Origin: Asterionellopsis glacialis
Taxonomy: Eukaryota; Bacillariophyta; Plagiogrammaphyceae; Rhaphoneidales; Asterionellopsidaceae
Assembly: GCA_014885115.2 (NCBI GenBank)
Contig: WKLE02001875.1
Location: 1,560 to 45,948, forward strand
Reading direction: 5' to 3'
DNA length: 44,389 bases
The first letter of the stretch is position 1; the number at the start of each line of letters is the position of its first letter. Below the pieces are notes generated by a model. The model had not been told where the DNA came from and ran no database searches. It saw only the letters and a list, made by a program, of their open reading frames with translations. Shown here piece by piece: positions 21,105 through 31,280 of the stretch. Made by a program: the position numbers and the translations under genes.

Positions 21105-21482
21105 ATGAAGTACGCATCAAGGATTCAGTTGGTTTTGCTACTTGTCGGTCTCGTCAGCGCAGTTGCCTTGGAGCAGACAGGAGATGACGTTAACCGTCTG
21201 AGAAGTCACCGTCACCTAACAGCGAAAGGGGGAAAAGGCGAGGAGAAAGTGAAGGGGCACTGGCATATGGATGAAATGGTGGCCAATGACCATGTAGAAG
21301 ACTTTATTACTGCTGGTGATCAAAAGGAAGAAGGAGATAAAAAAGGAGATGAAAAGGGTGAAAACAAAACGATGGCCCACGACGTGCAAGATTCTCCAAC
21401 GCAAACTGCCGGAGGTATAGGCAATGGAGTGAAAGAAAAGCGGAAGAAGAAAATTTCATTTGAAAGAAATCAATGGGGCTAA
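21105..21482 (+). CDS. Small secreted Lys/Glu-rich protein
   Basis: 125 aa, ATG at 21105, no intron. Residues 1-22 are a strong signal peptide (IQLVLLLVGLVSAVALEQ). The mature part is hydrophilic with LRSHRHLTAKGGKGEEKVKG, then an acidic/His patch, a KEEGDKKGDEKGENK tract and a basic end (KEKRKKKISFERNQWG). The RxL-like RHL followed by a KxxK pair recalls silaffin-type precursors, but Ser is scarce and no repeat unit is present, so this is only a suggestion. It is tail-to-tail with the coiled-coil gene. No family was recognised. Confidence 0.6.
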   Translation: MKYASRIQLVLLLVGLVSAVALEQTGDDVNRLRSHRHLTAKGGKGEEKVKGHWHMDEMVANDHVEDFITAGDQKEEGDKKGDEKGENKTMAHDVQDSPTQTAGGIGNGVKEKRKKKISFERNQWG

Positions 21483-21796
21483 TTTTGCCAATGATTCTGT
21501 CAGGAAATGGAAGATACTGGTAGGTCTCAGTCTTCGTCTCTTTTTTTCCACCCGAAAAAAACCTTTCTTGTGTACATATAAAAAGGATTGGGGACGAACG
21601 CTCCGATTCAACAATTTCATAAGAATTATAAGTGCCAGTACGAAGTACTAACTGTACAACCATCCATCTATTTTGTTTTTACATTTAATATTATAAATCT
21701 TCTAGTTCCTTGGAAAAAAAATATTTCCATTTTACTATATGGACATGTTTTGAGCTCTGTTTTAGGATTATCATTAGCCCTTTTTAGATGCTAGGA
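21483..21796. other. Tail-to-tail spacer
   Basis: 314 bp of AT-rich 3' flanking sequence of two convergent genes; no feature recognised. Confidence 0.4.
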
Positions 21797-22519
21797 TTAT
21801 AGAATAGTGTTATGGATTGGCTCCATCCAGCTTTCTCCTGGGGCTGGTCTTCTATTTCGCCATTTCGAATTGTACTCGTCTTCTGCCTCGCTGTCAGATG
21901 CATCCTCAACTGTAATCACTATACGCCGACGATTTTTTGATTTTGATTTGGTTGGTTTCAGTCCCTGAATATTTGCGATCTTGTGCGGGAGACTATCAAC
22001 TCCAGAACCATTGTTTCCCTCCTCATTTTCTGTATTGTAGTCGCCAGTCCGTAGTTGAAACTTCGAAGGCCGTTCTGGTGTTGAGCTTTTCTTATCCGTC
22101 CCTTTATTCAAAGTGTTCTTTAGATTTTGATTCCGCATGCTTGTCTGTGGCTGCTGGTCAATATCCAAGTCGACGGGTCTTTCGTTCTTTGTTGGAACTA
22201 GCCTATACAGTCTCCCATCAGTACCTCTTACAATTGTAGGTGTAATTGAGTCGTCATCGAAGTACCGTTCTTCTTGTTGTCGGCGGCGCATTCTTTCCAT
22301 TTCAAGCCTCCTTCGATGTTCAGCTTCCATCATCTTTCTTCGGCGAAGCTCTTCTTCTCGCTGCTTCATCAATTGACGCTGCTCTTGCTCATAGTAATAT
22401 CGCTCAAGTTCTCTTTGGCGTTGCTCTTCCATCTTTTTCTGCCTTTGCATTTGCCTATAACGCCTCATGTCATAAGGCGACACGTAATACTCATCATCAT
22501 GATAAAAAGGAGAAAACAT
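21797..22519 (-). CDS. Charged coiled-coil protein of unknown function
   Basis: 240 aa, ATG at 22519, no intron. The start MFSPFYHDDEYYVSPYDMRR leads into a long Arg/Glu/Gln-rich coiled coil (about residues 20-85). Next comes TIVRGTDGRLYRLVP, a short beta-like motif resembling the (V)RGxDGRLYR segments seen before BAG or heat-shock-like domains in some stramenopile proteins, then a Ser/Thr/Asn-rich linker. The C-terminal part reads NRRRIVITVEDASDSEAEDE followed by a basic Trp-containing tail. No signal peptide or membrane segment. Function unknown. Confidence 0.65.
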   Translation of the reverse strand: MFSPFYHDDEYYVSPYDMRRYRQMQRQKKMEEQRQRELERYYYEQEQRQLMKQREEELRRRKMMEAEHRRRLEMERMRRRQQEERYFDDDSITPTIVRGTDGRLYRLVPTKNERPVDLDIDQQPQTSMRNQNLKNTLNKGTDKKSSTPERPSKFQLRTGDYNTENEEGNNGSGVDSLPHKIANIQGLKPTKSKSKNRRRIVITVEDASDSEAEDEYNSKWRNRRPAPGESWMEPIHNTIL

Positions 22520-23267
22520 GTTCGTTGGTGGCTTTTGTTTGGTTTTCTTTGTTTTTCCTTGGTTTTTCTTTGTTTGTTTTGTTGATCTCGAGAAATAGAA
22601 AGCTATATCGTTTAACTTTCGATTGGGATGTTTTTTGTGAGACAGATCAGTCTTACATCAAATTTCGTCGATTCTTTCGAATTTTCAATTTTGAGATAGG
22701 TGTTGTTTTGACACGACTAAAAACACGTATAATCCTACGGTTCCAGTAGAAAATCTCATTTTTTTCTTCGATACTCGAGGACACTCTTCGAGGCAGCTCC
22801 ATGTACATTGCGTTCTATGATGTCAATACCATTTCGTTATGTAGGATCTACATAAAATATGATACGGCAATCTGACGTAATCGAATTGGAATCAGGAATC
22901 AATGTAGAATCCAACGTAAAGGGAATCCAACAACATAAAGGAGGAGAGGAGTCAGAAACCGAAGACTTGCGAACTTCGAAACTTCGTCTTCTCTGGCTGT
23001 CGGTCTTCTCGTGCATGTTTTTCTTGTTGCTCACGACTCCTCTCTACACCGTTTACAGATAAGGTCTAAATTACAAATTACAATTCAACTGCATGTCTAC
23101 CTTGTTGTCTACGGAGAACAAGACGTAACAAGAGCCTGAGCAGTAACTCTATTCTCGGTCCTAGAGCAAAGTTAGATTAGAACTTCCTTTAATCCTCCTT
23201 TGAATTGTGTTTAAAAGTCAGCATAAAACAAAAAGTGTCCATTTGGTCGAAAACTAGCTTCCTCATT
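22520..23267. promoter_or_regulatory. Head-to-head spacer between coiled-coil and ISCA1 genes
   Basis: 748 bp containing both promoters. Small + strand ORFs that run into it from inside the coiled-coil gene are antisense shadows. Only weak palindromic elements occur (TAGGATCTA near 22843, GGTCCTAGAG near 23158), unlike the dense clusters in other head-to-head spacers. Confidence 0.45.
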
Positions 23268-23750
23268 ATGTCTTCATCAGCGTTAGTTCGGTTTGGGAGG
23301 AGTGCATCGTCAGCAGCAATCGCTCGTCGTAATATACCACTATTAGGCACAGCAAGGGCACAATTTTCGGCAGTTGCTGCAGAAGAAGAATCGACGAAGC
23401 CACGCCGCAGGAAAAGACTTGACCCAATTATTGTAACAGAAAGTGCGGCAGATCGTATCAAAGAACTTCTTGCTGGAGAGAATGCCAAGGGAGCTCTTGG
23501 AATTCGACTGGGAGTAAAGCGAAGAGGATGTAATGGTTTGTCGTACACCCTGAATTACGCCTTTGAAAAGCCAGAAAAGGATGAAGAAATGGAAGCACAT
23601 GGCGTGAAAGTTTTCATAGAACCCATGGCTTTGTTTAATGTTGTGGGCACCACAATGGATTGGGAGGAGTCAGAACTGGCAAGTGAATTTACTTTTAAAA
23701 ATCCAAATGCAAAAGGTGAATGTGGCTGTGGAGAATCTTTTAATGTATGA
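23268..23750 (+). CDS. ISCA1: Mitochondrial-type A-type iron-sulfur cluster carrier (ISCA1-like)
   Basis: The first ATG at 23268 (MSSSALVRFGRSASSAAIAR) gives 160 aa; the frame is open upstream but only from TTG. The N-terminal ~45 residues are rich in Arg, Ser and Ala and lack acidic residues until AAEEE, as in a mitochondrial presequence. The HesB/IscA core starts at PIIVTESAADRIKELL and has the three invariant cysteines: C88 in KRRGCNGLSY, then C152 and C154 in GECGCGESF. It is expected to take part in late mitochondrial Fe-S assembly ([4Fe-4S] delivery). The gene is convergent with the UFD1-UBX gene. Confidence 0.95.
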   Translation: MSSSALVRFGRSASSAAIARRNIPLLGTARAQFSAVAAEEESTKPRRRKRLDPIIVTESAADRIKELLAGENAKGALGIRLGVKRRGCNGLSYTLNYAFEKPEKDEEMEAHGVKVFIEPMALFNVVGTTMDWEESELASEFTFKNPNAKGECGCGESFNV

Positions 23751-23976
23751 ATCTGGCTTTGTTTTGCAACGATAGAAAACGTTGTGCTCAACTGCAACTC
23801 GTCCGAACCCAACAGGGAAGAAGTCTATCCACCGTCTCGTTCGGTTTATAAGACAGAAGATACAGTGGATCTTCGTTCTGAACATATAGAAATCACTCAA
23901 TTTTATAATTTTAAATTCCATCTTTTATTTTCGAATTGTCTATTCTTAAGTATTTTTTTATCTGAGCTAAATCGCC

Positions 23977-25608
23977 CTACAGAGTCTCAACAAAGAATTG
24001 TTCCTGTCCAGACTGAATACCTGCTTCTTTCATACTTTTTAGACGGTTTCCGTCATTTAATGTAAATACGGTCCGAGGAAAGCGAGTGGCTAATTGAAAG
24101 GTAATTACATTTTCTGACATGATGGATGCGACGTACGCAAACAAGTCATCCATTGTTGAATTCGTCACATCAAAACGTCGACGGCCAGTTTTGCCGTTGC
24201 TGCACCGAATCTGAACTGTACATATTCCCTCCTTTTGATCCGTCGATGGTTCTGGTTTCAACTCCATAGGTAGTTCGTGCTGCAGTTGTTTTGTAGGAGG
24301 CTCCTCTGCAATCTGCGGCTCCTCTGACAACAATCGCCCCTCGCCGGGAGCAAAAGATGATTGAGATTTCACTGCCAATGGGTTTGATTGGCTTTCTTCC
24401 TCGTCCATCTTATCTCCTTCTGGACTTGCAATGTCTACTTCAATGTCGGTATTGATACAGCTAACTGCATTATAAACAGATGGCGTAACAGATTTGACTA
24501 TAAGGTCAAATTTAAACCCTCGGTGCCATGTATGTACCACATCGCATACACTTAATGTAGCTCGCGTTCGAATCAATGACTGCAGATTAAAGGTATTGTA
24601 AAAAAAAGTACATGAATTAGGACCAAAATTCCAAAATCAAAAATCAAAACGATTACAATGGCTTTGCACTAGCAAACGTACCTGTTCAAGTACAACTTTT
24701 ACATCTTTGAGTTCATAAAAACCATTTCGAATAGCCTCCTCTGTGGGCATTAATGTACATCGAGTTCCTTTCGGTAGTCGCAGCATGGTAATTTCCACAG
24801 GTTCACTCGGAACATCAAAAGCACCCCATGCTAAGTGCCCGGGAGTTTTTTCATCCTCGTCATTATCTTGATTTGTATTACCGTCCTCGTTTTCCGTAGA
24901 CGATACTGCTGCGGGGTCTTTTGTTCGAGTGACTGGAACAATCAATCGTTGATCTTCAGGTCGGCGTCGATTTGTGTCAAGCAGGGCGGATGCAATCAGG
25001 CCAGGAATACCTACATGCCCTTCCTCTTGAGTGAATTCTACTACTGTACCATGAGTATATGCAATATATTTGTGGGATAACTCTTCAAGATACGCCTCTT
25101 TTCGTTGGTCGTCGTCGTTTTCCTCATCATCCGAATCCACCATCATCTCGTCCTCTGAAGTGACTTTCATGTCTTGCAAGGCTAGTGACGAAGGAAACGT
25201 GTAACCAGGTCGAAGCAGCCCAATTCGAAATGTCCATGGAGACGCGGCGTTGTCTCCGTCATCCCTTTCTGTCAAAACCTTTAAAACCGAAGGTGGCAGC
25301 GCAATCTTGTCTCCATCTCCATGAATTGACGTAGCCTGCAGTTGAAGATTGCCATCAGTTGCTGTTGTTTCATCAGTTAATGGTTGAACGCCCAAGGAAC
25401 GATTACACGAAGCCATGAATTTCTTCACAAAATTTAGCTGTTGTTTTTTCCTTTCACGCTCAGCACGAACTCGCTCTTGCTGTTTCTTACGAAATTCTGC
25501 CTCACGCTTGGCTTTTGCAGAAAGTGGTGGTGGCCCTCGTCGACTACCTTTCTTCAACTTTGATTGATCATTTGCCAAACGACGCGCTGCAGCTTCGAAC
25601 TCCATCAT
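23977..25608 (-). CDS. UFD1-domain protein fused to a C-terminal UBX domain
   Basis: Exons 25608-24682 and 24579-23977 (intron 102 bp, GTACGT...CTGCAG) encode 509 aa. Residues 1-60 are a basic Arg/Lys/Gln coiled coil. The UFD1-like part begins near GDKIALPPSVLKVLTE and continues through GFYELKDVKVVLEQ into exon 2 (SLIRTRATLSVCDVVHTWHR, YNAVSCINTDIEVDI). Residues about 429-509 form a UBX fold (CTVQIRCSNGKTGRRRF, then LATRFPRTVFT with the FPR loop at 476-478, ending QEQFFVETL). UFD1 and UBX domains both serve the p97/Cdc48 segregase, so this protein is probably a Cdc48 adaptor. Ordinary UFD1 binds Cdc48 through other motifs together with Npl4; the UBX fusion is unusual. An acidic loop lies near residues 165-190. 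Confidence 0.88.
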
Positions 25609-26108
25609 TACGTTATAGCTGCTTTGGTCTTGAAAATATTGTAATGGTTGCCAGTGACGTCTTTATACTCCAACTCGCGTTGTGTTTTTATGGGGTGTCG
25701 GTCGGTTGAGTTCTGTTTCTTTGTTCTTCGTTTTTTTTTGCGTGGTGTTTTTCGAAAAAATGTTTTTCGACAACTTTGGAAAACGGGACTTGCTCTTGCA
25801 TTCGTGATCGTTCGTCCACACTCCTCAGCTTTCTTTTCCCTTCTCCGCAAGGCAGAGACAGATCGCTGTCTGTACGCGGACCGAAAAATTCGATTGCATT
25901 TTTCGCATTATTTTGAAAAAAATTGTCAGAAAAATTGCATACATAGACTAGAGTATTTGATATTTCTATTGATTTCACTTCAAATCATTCTGCAGCAGAG
26001 GGAAAGAAAATAATGAGACAAACGAGACTGCAATGTCACAAGGTAGATACCCTGCCTTATAAAATTTATGAATCATGTACTTTGAACAAACTTTTCTATG
26101 ATTACGAA

Positions 26109-26879
26109 CTACATTCTAGATTCTGCAACAGCTTCGTGTGTCGATTCGTGTGTTTTCCAGCTCAAGTATGCATTCCAGACAAACCCAACAAGATTGCTAA
26201 AGAGTACTTGAAACTTTAATGGAACAAAACGAAAGTTGAACATCATGGCTGGTATCCAAAGAGACCAATTTGCGACCAATGCGTCGGGTACATCTTCTCT
26301 AAGCCGGGGCAACATTTCGTCAGCTGATCGTCCCTCTAACACCATCAAATTAAACATGAACGTTGGTAAAAATATGGGAGCAAAAAAGGCTTGGTCAAGA
26401 AATGTTCGCTTCAATACTACTGATATTGAATTACCGGGAATCTTTCTCATAAGAACACCGTACCAAAAGTGGACTACTGGAGCCACCAAGAAACAACCCA
26501 AGATCCCAAATCGTCCTGTTCGATACCAGTCAGGATGAAAGTTTATCTTGCCTTCAACATTTTTATCATCATTGGAATAAACAAGGAACTGGCAAAGAAA
26601 ATCTCCTGATCCTCCTATAAAGCCACTTGTGAGACACTTGGTAAGAAGCGGGTGTGTCTCTAGCTTTTCTGCGTACCATTGCAGTGGGTTGGAAAAAAAT
26701 GATTGTTTGCCGTCACTATTCGAAGTTTTTGCTGCTTGTCCAGGTCTACCTAACGAATTTTTTGAATTGCCTGAAAGAAGACGACCACCACGATCACCTG
26801 TACTTCTCTTCACTGCTGATGTTGATGCTGGAGATAGGCGCGCAGCCTCTCGTATAAAATTTCGGCTTGCTGAAAACAT
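26109..26879 (-). CDS. Mpv17/PMP22 family membrane protein
   Basis: 256 aa, ATG at 26879, no intron. The N-terminal ~70 residues are Arg/Ser-rich (FSASRNFIREAARLSPAST), consistent with a mitochondrial presequence. The family domain then runs WYAEKLETHPLLTKCLTSGF, GDFLCQ, YRTGRFGILGCFLVAPVVHF WYG, LDQAFFAPIF, and the C-terminal WSLWIPAMMFNFRFVPLKFQ signature, ending WNAYLSWKTHES. Mpv17/Sym1 proteins are inner-membrane or peroxisomal channels or transport-related proteins with four helices. The mitochondrial location is inferred from the leader. Confidence 0.93.
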   Translation of the reverse strand: MFSASRNFIREAARLSPASTSAVKRSTGDRGGRLLSGNSKNSLGRPGQAAKTSNSDGKQSFFSNPLQWYAEKLETHPLLTKCLTSGFIGGSGDFLCQFLVYSNDDKNVEGKINFHPDWYRTGRFGILGCFLVAPVVHFWYGVLMRKIPGNSISVVLKRTFLDQAFFAPIFLPTFMFNLMVLEGRSADEMLPRLREDVPDALVANWSLWIPAMMFNFRFVPLKFQVLFSNLVGFVWNAYLSWKTHESTHEAVAESRM

Positions 26880-27561
26880 TACTCGACTAGTTCAAATAAT
26901 TTTGTTCTCTAAAAGACAATGATTGNNNNNNNNNNNNNNNNNNNNNNNNNNNNNNNNNNNNNNNNNNNNNNNNNNNNNNNNNNNNNNNNNNNNNNNNNNN
27001 NNNNNNNNNNNNNNNNNNNNNGAAAGATGAAGAGCGGGAGTGATGAGCAAGTGGTTCAATCGCGTGCGTGTGTGCGAACGACCTCTGAGAAACCCTTTCG
27101 TACAAAAGACTCAGTCAGGGTGCCGGTTGTCTTGTGGGCGTTACTTACCGTTGAAATTAAACTATCCTAAACCCTTTTCATCAAAGGCCCTCCCTACATA
27201 CTTCAGTTGTTGTCTCTGATCCTTTGGATCGTGCTATCTAGCTTGGGTCGTTCTTATTTCAGTATCCACGGTTTTCATTGAAGAGCTTCGTGTGTTGCTT
27301 TTTATCTGATGGAACTACAGCCTCTGCTATTGGTTGTCATTATCAGATTTGTTCTGTATCAACTGCTCTTCGCGCATAGATCAAAGTCCGAAGCAAATCT
27401 GCGCTTCTCTTAGAAGGACCGGGTTGGGTTGATCGATTCCCATTTGCGAGAATTCTTGGAACCCTATTAAAGGAAATAAGAGCTTCAGACGAAACATTTT
27501 ACTTCGAGAGATATCGCACTAGCTGATCGAGGAACCCAGACCGTGCAACTTGTATTTCAGA
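26880..27561. promoter_or_regulatory. Head-to-head spacer between Mpv17 and LCMT genes, interrupted by an assembly gap
   Basis: 682 bp including 96 N. The sequenced part shows no ORF with support. Apparent ORFs that run through the N block are artefacts. Confidence 0.5.
26926..27021. other. Assembly gap (96 N)
   Basis: A run of N from 26926 to 27021. The true length and content are unknown; it sits in a bidirectional promoter region where palindromic repeats are frequent elsewhere in this window. Confidence 0.99.
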
Positions 27562-29195
27562 ATGCAGAGAAAGGTAAACCCTTCAGATCGTCCAATTATT
27601 GCCACTGCTGATGATGCGATTCTGGCCAAACGAGCGACAGTTGCTGCCGGCTACTATGAGGACCCTTTTGTGGAAGCAATTGCTGCTCATGCGTCCGGAA
27701 TGTCGTCCTCCCCAGCTCAAGCTTCTAGAACTTTGTCACCTTTACATGAAACCGAAAGATTCCCAGGCGCATCCAATCGATTACCTTCTCTCGATGAGGG
27801 TGAAAACATTTCGAACCAAATAAACTCTTCGCAACAACCGGTACACCATCCTCCCAACTCTGGGTCCCCCGTTCCCGTCAGACGCACCATGAGACCTAGT
27901 CCTTTCCCTGCAAATAATCCGATGAGGCCTTCCCCCAGCAGGGAAAAGCATCAACAGCCCATCATCAAACGAGGAACACATGCTCGTGTTTGCTGTATCG
28001 ATCGGGCAATCACCGCATTTGCTCAACTTGTTCATGAGAAGAAAGATAGACAAATTGTAGTTCTTGGTGCTGGGAAGGATACGAATTGGTTTAGATATCG
28101 CGCTGGCCTTTTATTTGACGACAGTAAGACAGATAGTGCCTTGAAGTGGTTTGAAGTTGACCATCCTTCTGTTGTATACTCAAAAGCAAAACTAATACAA
28201 AACGCACCAGAACTGACATCGCAGTTTGCACTTGAGTTGAAAAAAATAGATTCTGATGAATATATTCTCTCTGACACTTCAGCCCCGTCAAATTGTTATC
28301 TTGTAAGTCACGATCTTCGATCGTCACCCCAAGAACTTATCGGAAAGCTTTCTAGGCATAATTTTGACCCCGCCGCGCCAACATTATTTATTCTTGAATG
28401 TGTCCAAATGTACCTTCCTGGTGAGTTATCCCATTTGATGTCGTCAATGCACTCAATCAATTTACTTTAGTGCAATGAATTCTGTCTAACCATGCTCTTC
28501 ATCCTTTGTCATTTTCCATTTATTCGGACCTGGTAGAGGATGCAAATAGCACTCTTCTAAGATTTTTATCTGGAAAGTGTCCAAACGCTTGCGTTTGTTT
28601 GTTTGACCCTATATTAGGCAACGATCCGTTTGGTAAAATGATGGAACAGAACTTATTACGTGCTGGTAAGAAAAGTTTAATAGCTGTTAATCTGTGCCTA
28701 GGTTCTTCCAGCAACTGAACTTTCAAAAACCATGTTGGTTTTGTTTCCCTTCTTTCTGCACCTTTACAATAGGCGTTGTAACACAAGATTCTTGTTTACT
28801 GAGGACACGAACTCTGTCAGAGCACTTGACAAAGGCTGATACATATGGATTTGATCGTGGCGTCGGCTGTGACATGATGTCAGCCTATGAAACTGTTGTA
28901 ACTGATGCTCAGCGCCGTCGAGCTAATCAATGTGAAATGCTAGACGAACTAGAGGAATGGATTTTGATTATGCGGTAAGAACTCACCGTTTCTTTTTGTT
29001 TGTCTTCTGTCCAGGTGTATTTCCCTCGTTACTTATACAATCTTTATTTTTATCTGTTTAAGTCATTATTGTATCGTCGTCTGCTGCAGGAGTGATAGCG
29101 ACTTCGGTCAGCAATACTGTGGGCTTGACGCCTCCTCTCCTATCGGTTTTGTTGGTGGCAAATGCCTTGTACTCGACCGTGGACAAATAAAGTAA
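27562..29195 (+). CDS. LCMT1: Leucine carboxyl methyltransferase (LCMT/PPM1 family)
   Basis: Four exons, 27562-28420, 28537-28665, 28773-28974 and 29090-29195, encode 431 aa; introns are 116, 107 and 115 bp, GT-AG. The first ATG is 27562 (MQRKVNPSDRPIIATADDAI). Family signatures: AKRATVAAGYYEDPFVEAIA, THARVCCIDRAITAFAQL, the SAM-binding QIVVLGAGKDTNWFR, KWFEVDHPSVVYSKAKLI, PTLFILECVQMYLPEDA across the first junction, and DPFGKMMEQNLLRAG. Exon 3 ends LDELEEWILIMR, the usual LCMT C-terminal helix. LCMT1 methylates the C-terminal Leu of the PP2A catalytic subunit and so controls PP2A assembly. Unusual: a ~90-residue Ser/Pro/Arg-rich insert (about 48-140) between the N-terminal motif and the ARV motif makes the protein about 100 aa longer than typical. 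Confidence 0.93.
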
Positions 29196-29549
29196 AAATC
29201 AAGCATAGTTTTAACCATATTGTCAAGATGAAATATGGAACCGACGACTTTGTTTTTGAAGGAGATGCACAGCAATTGATCCTTTATTATACTCTTTTGG
29301 TTGACTGAAACTAATTCTCAGTATTCGACAAATTTAGTTACCTGTAGAAATTTACTATTAGTGTAATGCATTTCATACACTTGTCCATTAAAAGCTCTTC
29401 ATCGAAAATTCCATAAAAAATCAGACTTAGTTGTAAACCAGATTAGCCATTTTAAAATAATGTTAAGCGCCCACAAGAACAGATTCAGCGCTTTAAAGTG
29501 TATTTGGGAGGGGGGGTTGTATGGCAAGGCAGGCTATAGCGCCACTATG
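29196..29549. other. Tail-to-tail spacer
   Basis: 354 bp between convergent genes. AT-rich 3' flanks, with a G-run (GGGAGGGGGGG) near 29508. No palindrome cluster. Confidence 0.5.
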
Positions 29550-31280
29550 CTATGGACAAGATTTGAAGAAAATGCCATATAGATCCATGTTATCCCGTAC
29601 AAATGATGGCTCCAACCCACGTGTTTGGCACCAAGTCAAAAAACAATTTTCTTGCCGTTGAGACCAAGTAAAGTTCGTAAAAGATGGGAGCTTATCTAGC
29701 ATTGAATCCAATTTACCAGAACCAGCTGAATTTACCAATTGTGAACTTACACGGGTGGCCGGAAGCGTGGATGCCAAACACACTTCTTCTTCTGCAGGTT
29801 TCTGGGAGCATCGAACTAATTTCATTAGTGCTTCTGCCGGTGGCAGTGTCCAATCGTCGGGTGGATTTACGCCAGTTACGATTCCCATCTCCATCTCAGA
29901 AGTGTTATGCGTTGCGATTTTTCCTGTGGACATTTCAACGGAGTCGTTAGATTTTTCATCAGTGTCATCTACTGAAATTCTTTTCTGTACAGATTCTTTT
30001 TCGTTCTGCTGTCTAATATGTTCATATTTCATTTCTCGGCATCTGTTTACGTGAAGCTGTGCAACGGGTAACAATGAGGCCGTCACAGCTTCTTCTAAGA
30101 TTATCCCAAGTGCCACTAAAGCTGTTTGATCGAAGGACTGGACTAATTGCGAAACTTGACCGTTCGGTGCATCACTGCACTCGTGAGTTAATTTTTCAGG
30201 TGTTTTGTTTGCTGGTCCATCTGAGAGTTTCGTTTCCTCCTGTATACTTTCTTGCGCATTTTTCAATGAAAGATATGTGCTATCGCCGCTATTATGTGTC
30301 CAGGTTTGCCATGCTAGCCGTTTGTACTTAAACCACGGGGTCCTGAAACGTCTTCTTTTTTTCTTGTGACTTTTGTCTCTAACACGATCAGGGGTGTCTC
30401 GATGAAGCGACAATTGTTGCCTATTTGAATGAATTATTCTATCATTCAATAGATTTTTCTTCAGCCTATCGTGGATTTTTTCTCCAGCTCGCTTGGATAA
30501 AAACTTTAGGAAAGATGGTCGAGGAGGCAGGTTGGGAAGGCCAAAAAGAGGATTATGAAATATGTTTTTATGTGAGGTTGATGTTGACTTTTCTCCGCTC
30601 CGGGTTTGATGAGTTGCCCAGCCAACCAAGGAACTGATTTCTTTAACAGGAATACAGTCGAATAAAGTTTCACCTCCCCACCAGTGGTTCTGGCTTAAAT
30701 CGTGCCAATCGATTGTATCGTTAAGTTCTCCATCAGATTCACAGTATTCGTCCTCTTCTTCAGAAGATGATTCTACTGCAGCAAGGAGCTCGGTATTGTT
30801 CTCTCCCAGGTGTTCTCGAACAATCCGCCGTTTTTTGCGATGTGACCTAACAAAAGATTTCCCATAACAATCAAGACGTCGAAAATAAGCAGATCTAGAC
30901 TCGTCCCACCGCCGTGAGAAGTTAACATTGCTGGGCATGGAACTCGCAGAATTTTGTCGTTGAACCACTGGTCCAGGGATGAGTTTGTGGTCTTCATTTT
31001 TTACAGGTAATGATAATGGAGGCAAATGATGGGAGGAGCTGCTAGAGGAAGAAGAGGAGGAGGAGGAATCATCGTCACTACTATTGCTAATCATGAATGA
31101 GGTATCAGCGGAAGACTTGCCTCTTTTGTTATATTCTTTAGTCCCCTTCTCGTTCTCTGGAGAGTATTGTAGTCTATGATATGTCGTAATAGGACTGCTA
31201 CAACTGGTCTTGATTTGTTGTTCGAAACGTTTAGCGGCCGAGTACTTGAGAGGACTTGCTCTACGGTTCCTACCCATCAT
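29550..31280 (-). CDS. Unrecognised, probably nuclear, low-complexity protein
   Basis: 576 aa, ATG at 31280 (MMGRNRRASPLKYSAAKRFE), no intron. N-terminal basic region, then a DDDSSSSSS-type polyserine run. A basic stretch (SHRKKRRIVREH) is followed by an acidic SSSEEEDEYCESDGE segment and a Trp-rich patch (DTIDWHDLSQNHWWGG). A basic KKKRRRFRTPWFKYKRLAWQ stretch could be an NLS. A hydrophobic conserved-looking helix reads QTALVALGIILEEAVTASLL followed by PVAQLHVNRCR; it resembles a helix-forming histone-fold or SANT-adjacent segment, but I cannot place it. The C-terminus contains SQRQENCFLTWCQTRGLEPS. No signal peptide. Ser/acidic/basic alternation suggests a chromatin or rRNA/RNA-related nuclear protein; function unknown. 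Confidence 0.68.
   Translation of the reverse strand: MMGRNRRASPLKYSAAKRFEQQIKTSCSSPITTYHRLQYSPENEKGTKEYNKRGKSSADTSFMISNSSDDDSSSSSSSSSSSSHHLPPLSLPVKNEDHKLIPGPVVQRQNSASSMPSNVNFSRRWDESRSAYFRRLDCYGKSFVRSHRKKRRIVREHLGENNTELLAAVESSSEEEDEYCESDGELNDTIDWHDLSQNHWWGGETLFDCIPVKEISSLVGWATHQTRSGEKSTSTSHKNIFHNPLFGLPNLPPRPSFLKFLSKRAGEKIHDRLKKNLLNDRIIHSNRQQLSLHRDTPDRVRDKSHKKKRRRFRTPWFKYKRLAWQTWTHNSGDSTYLSLKNAQESIQEETKLSDGPANKTPEKLTHECSDAPNGQVSQLVQSFDQTALVALGIILEEAVTASLLPVAQLHVNRCREMKYEHIRQQNEKESVQKRISVDDTDEKSNDSVEMSTGKIATHNTSEMEMGIVTGVNPPDDWTLPPAEALMKLVRCSQKPAEEEVCLASTLPATRVSSQLVNSAGSGKLDSMLDKLPSFTNFTWSQRQENCFLTWCQTRGLEPSFVRDNMDLYGIFFKSCP

Noticed and set aside
26887..27170. ORFs on both strands across the N block
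   Set aside because: They contain about 32 unknown residues from the assembly gap and cannot be coding evidence.
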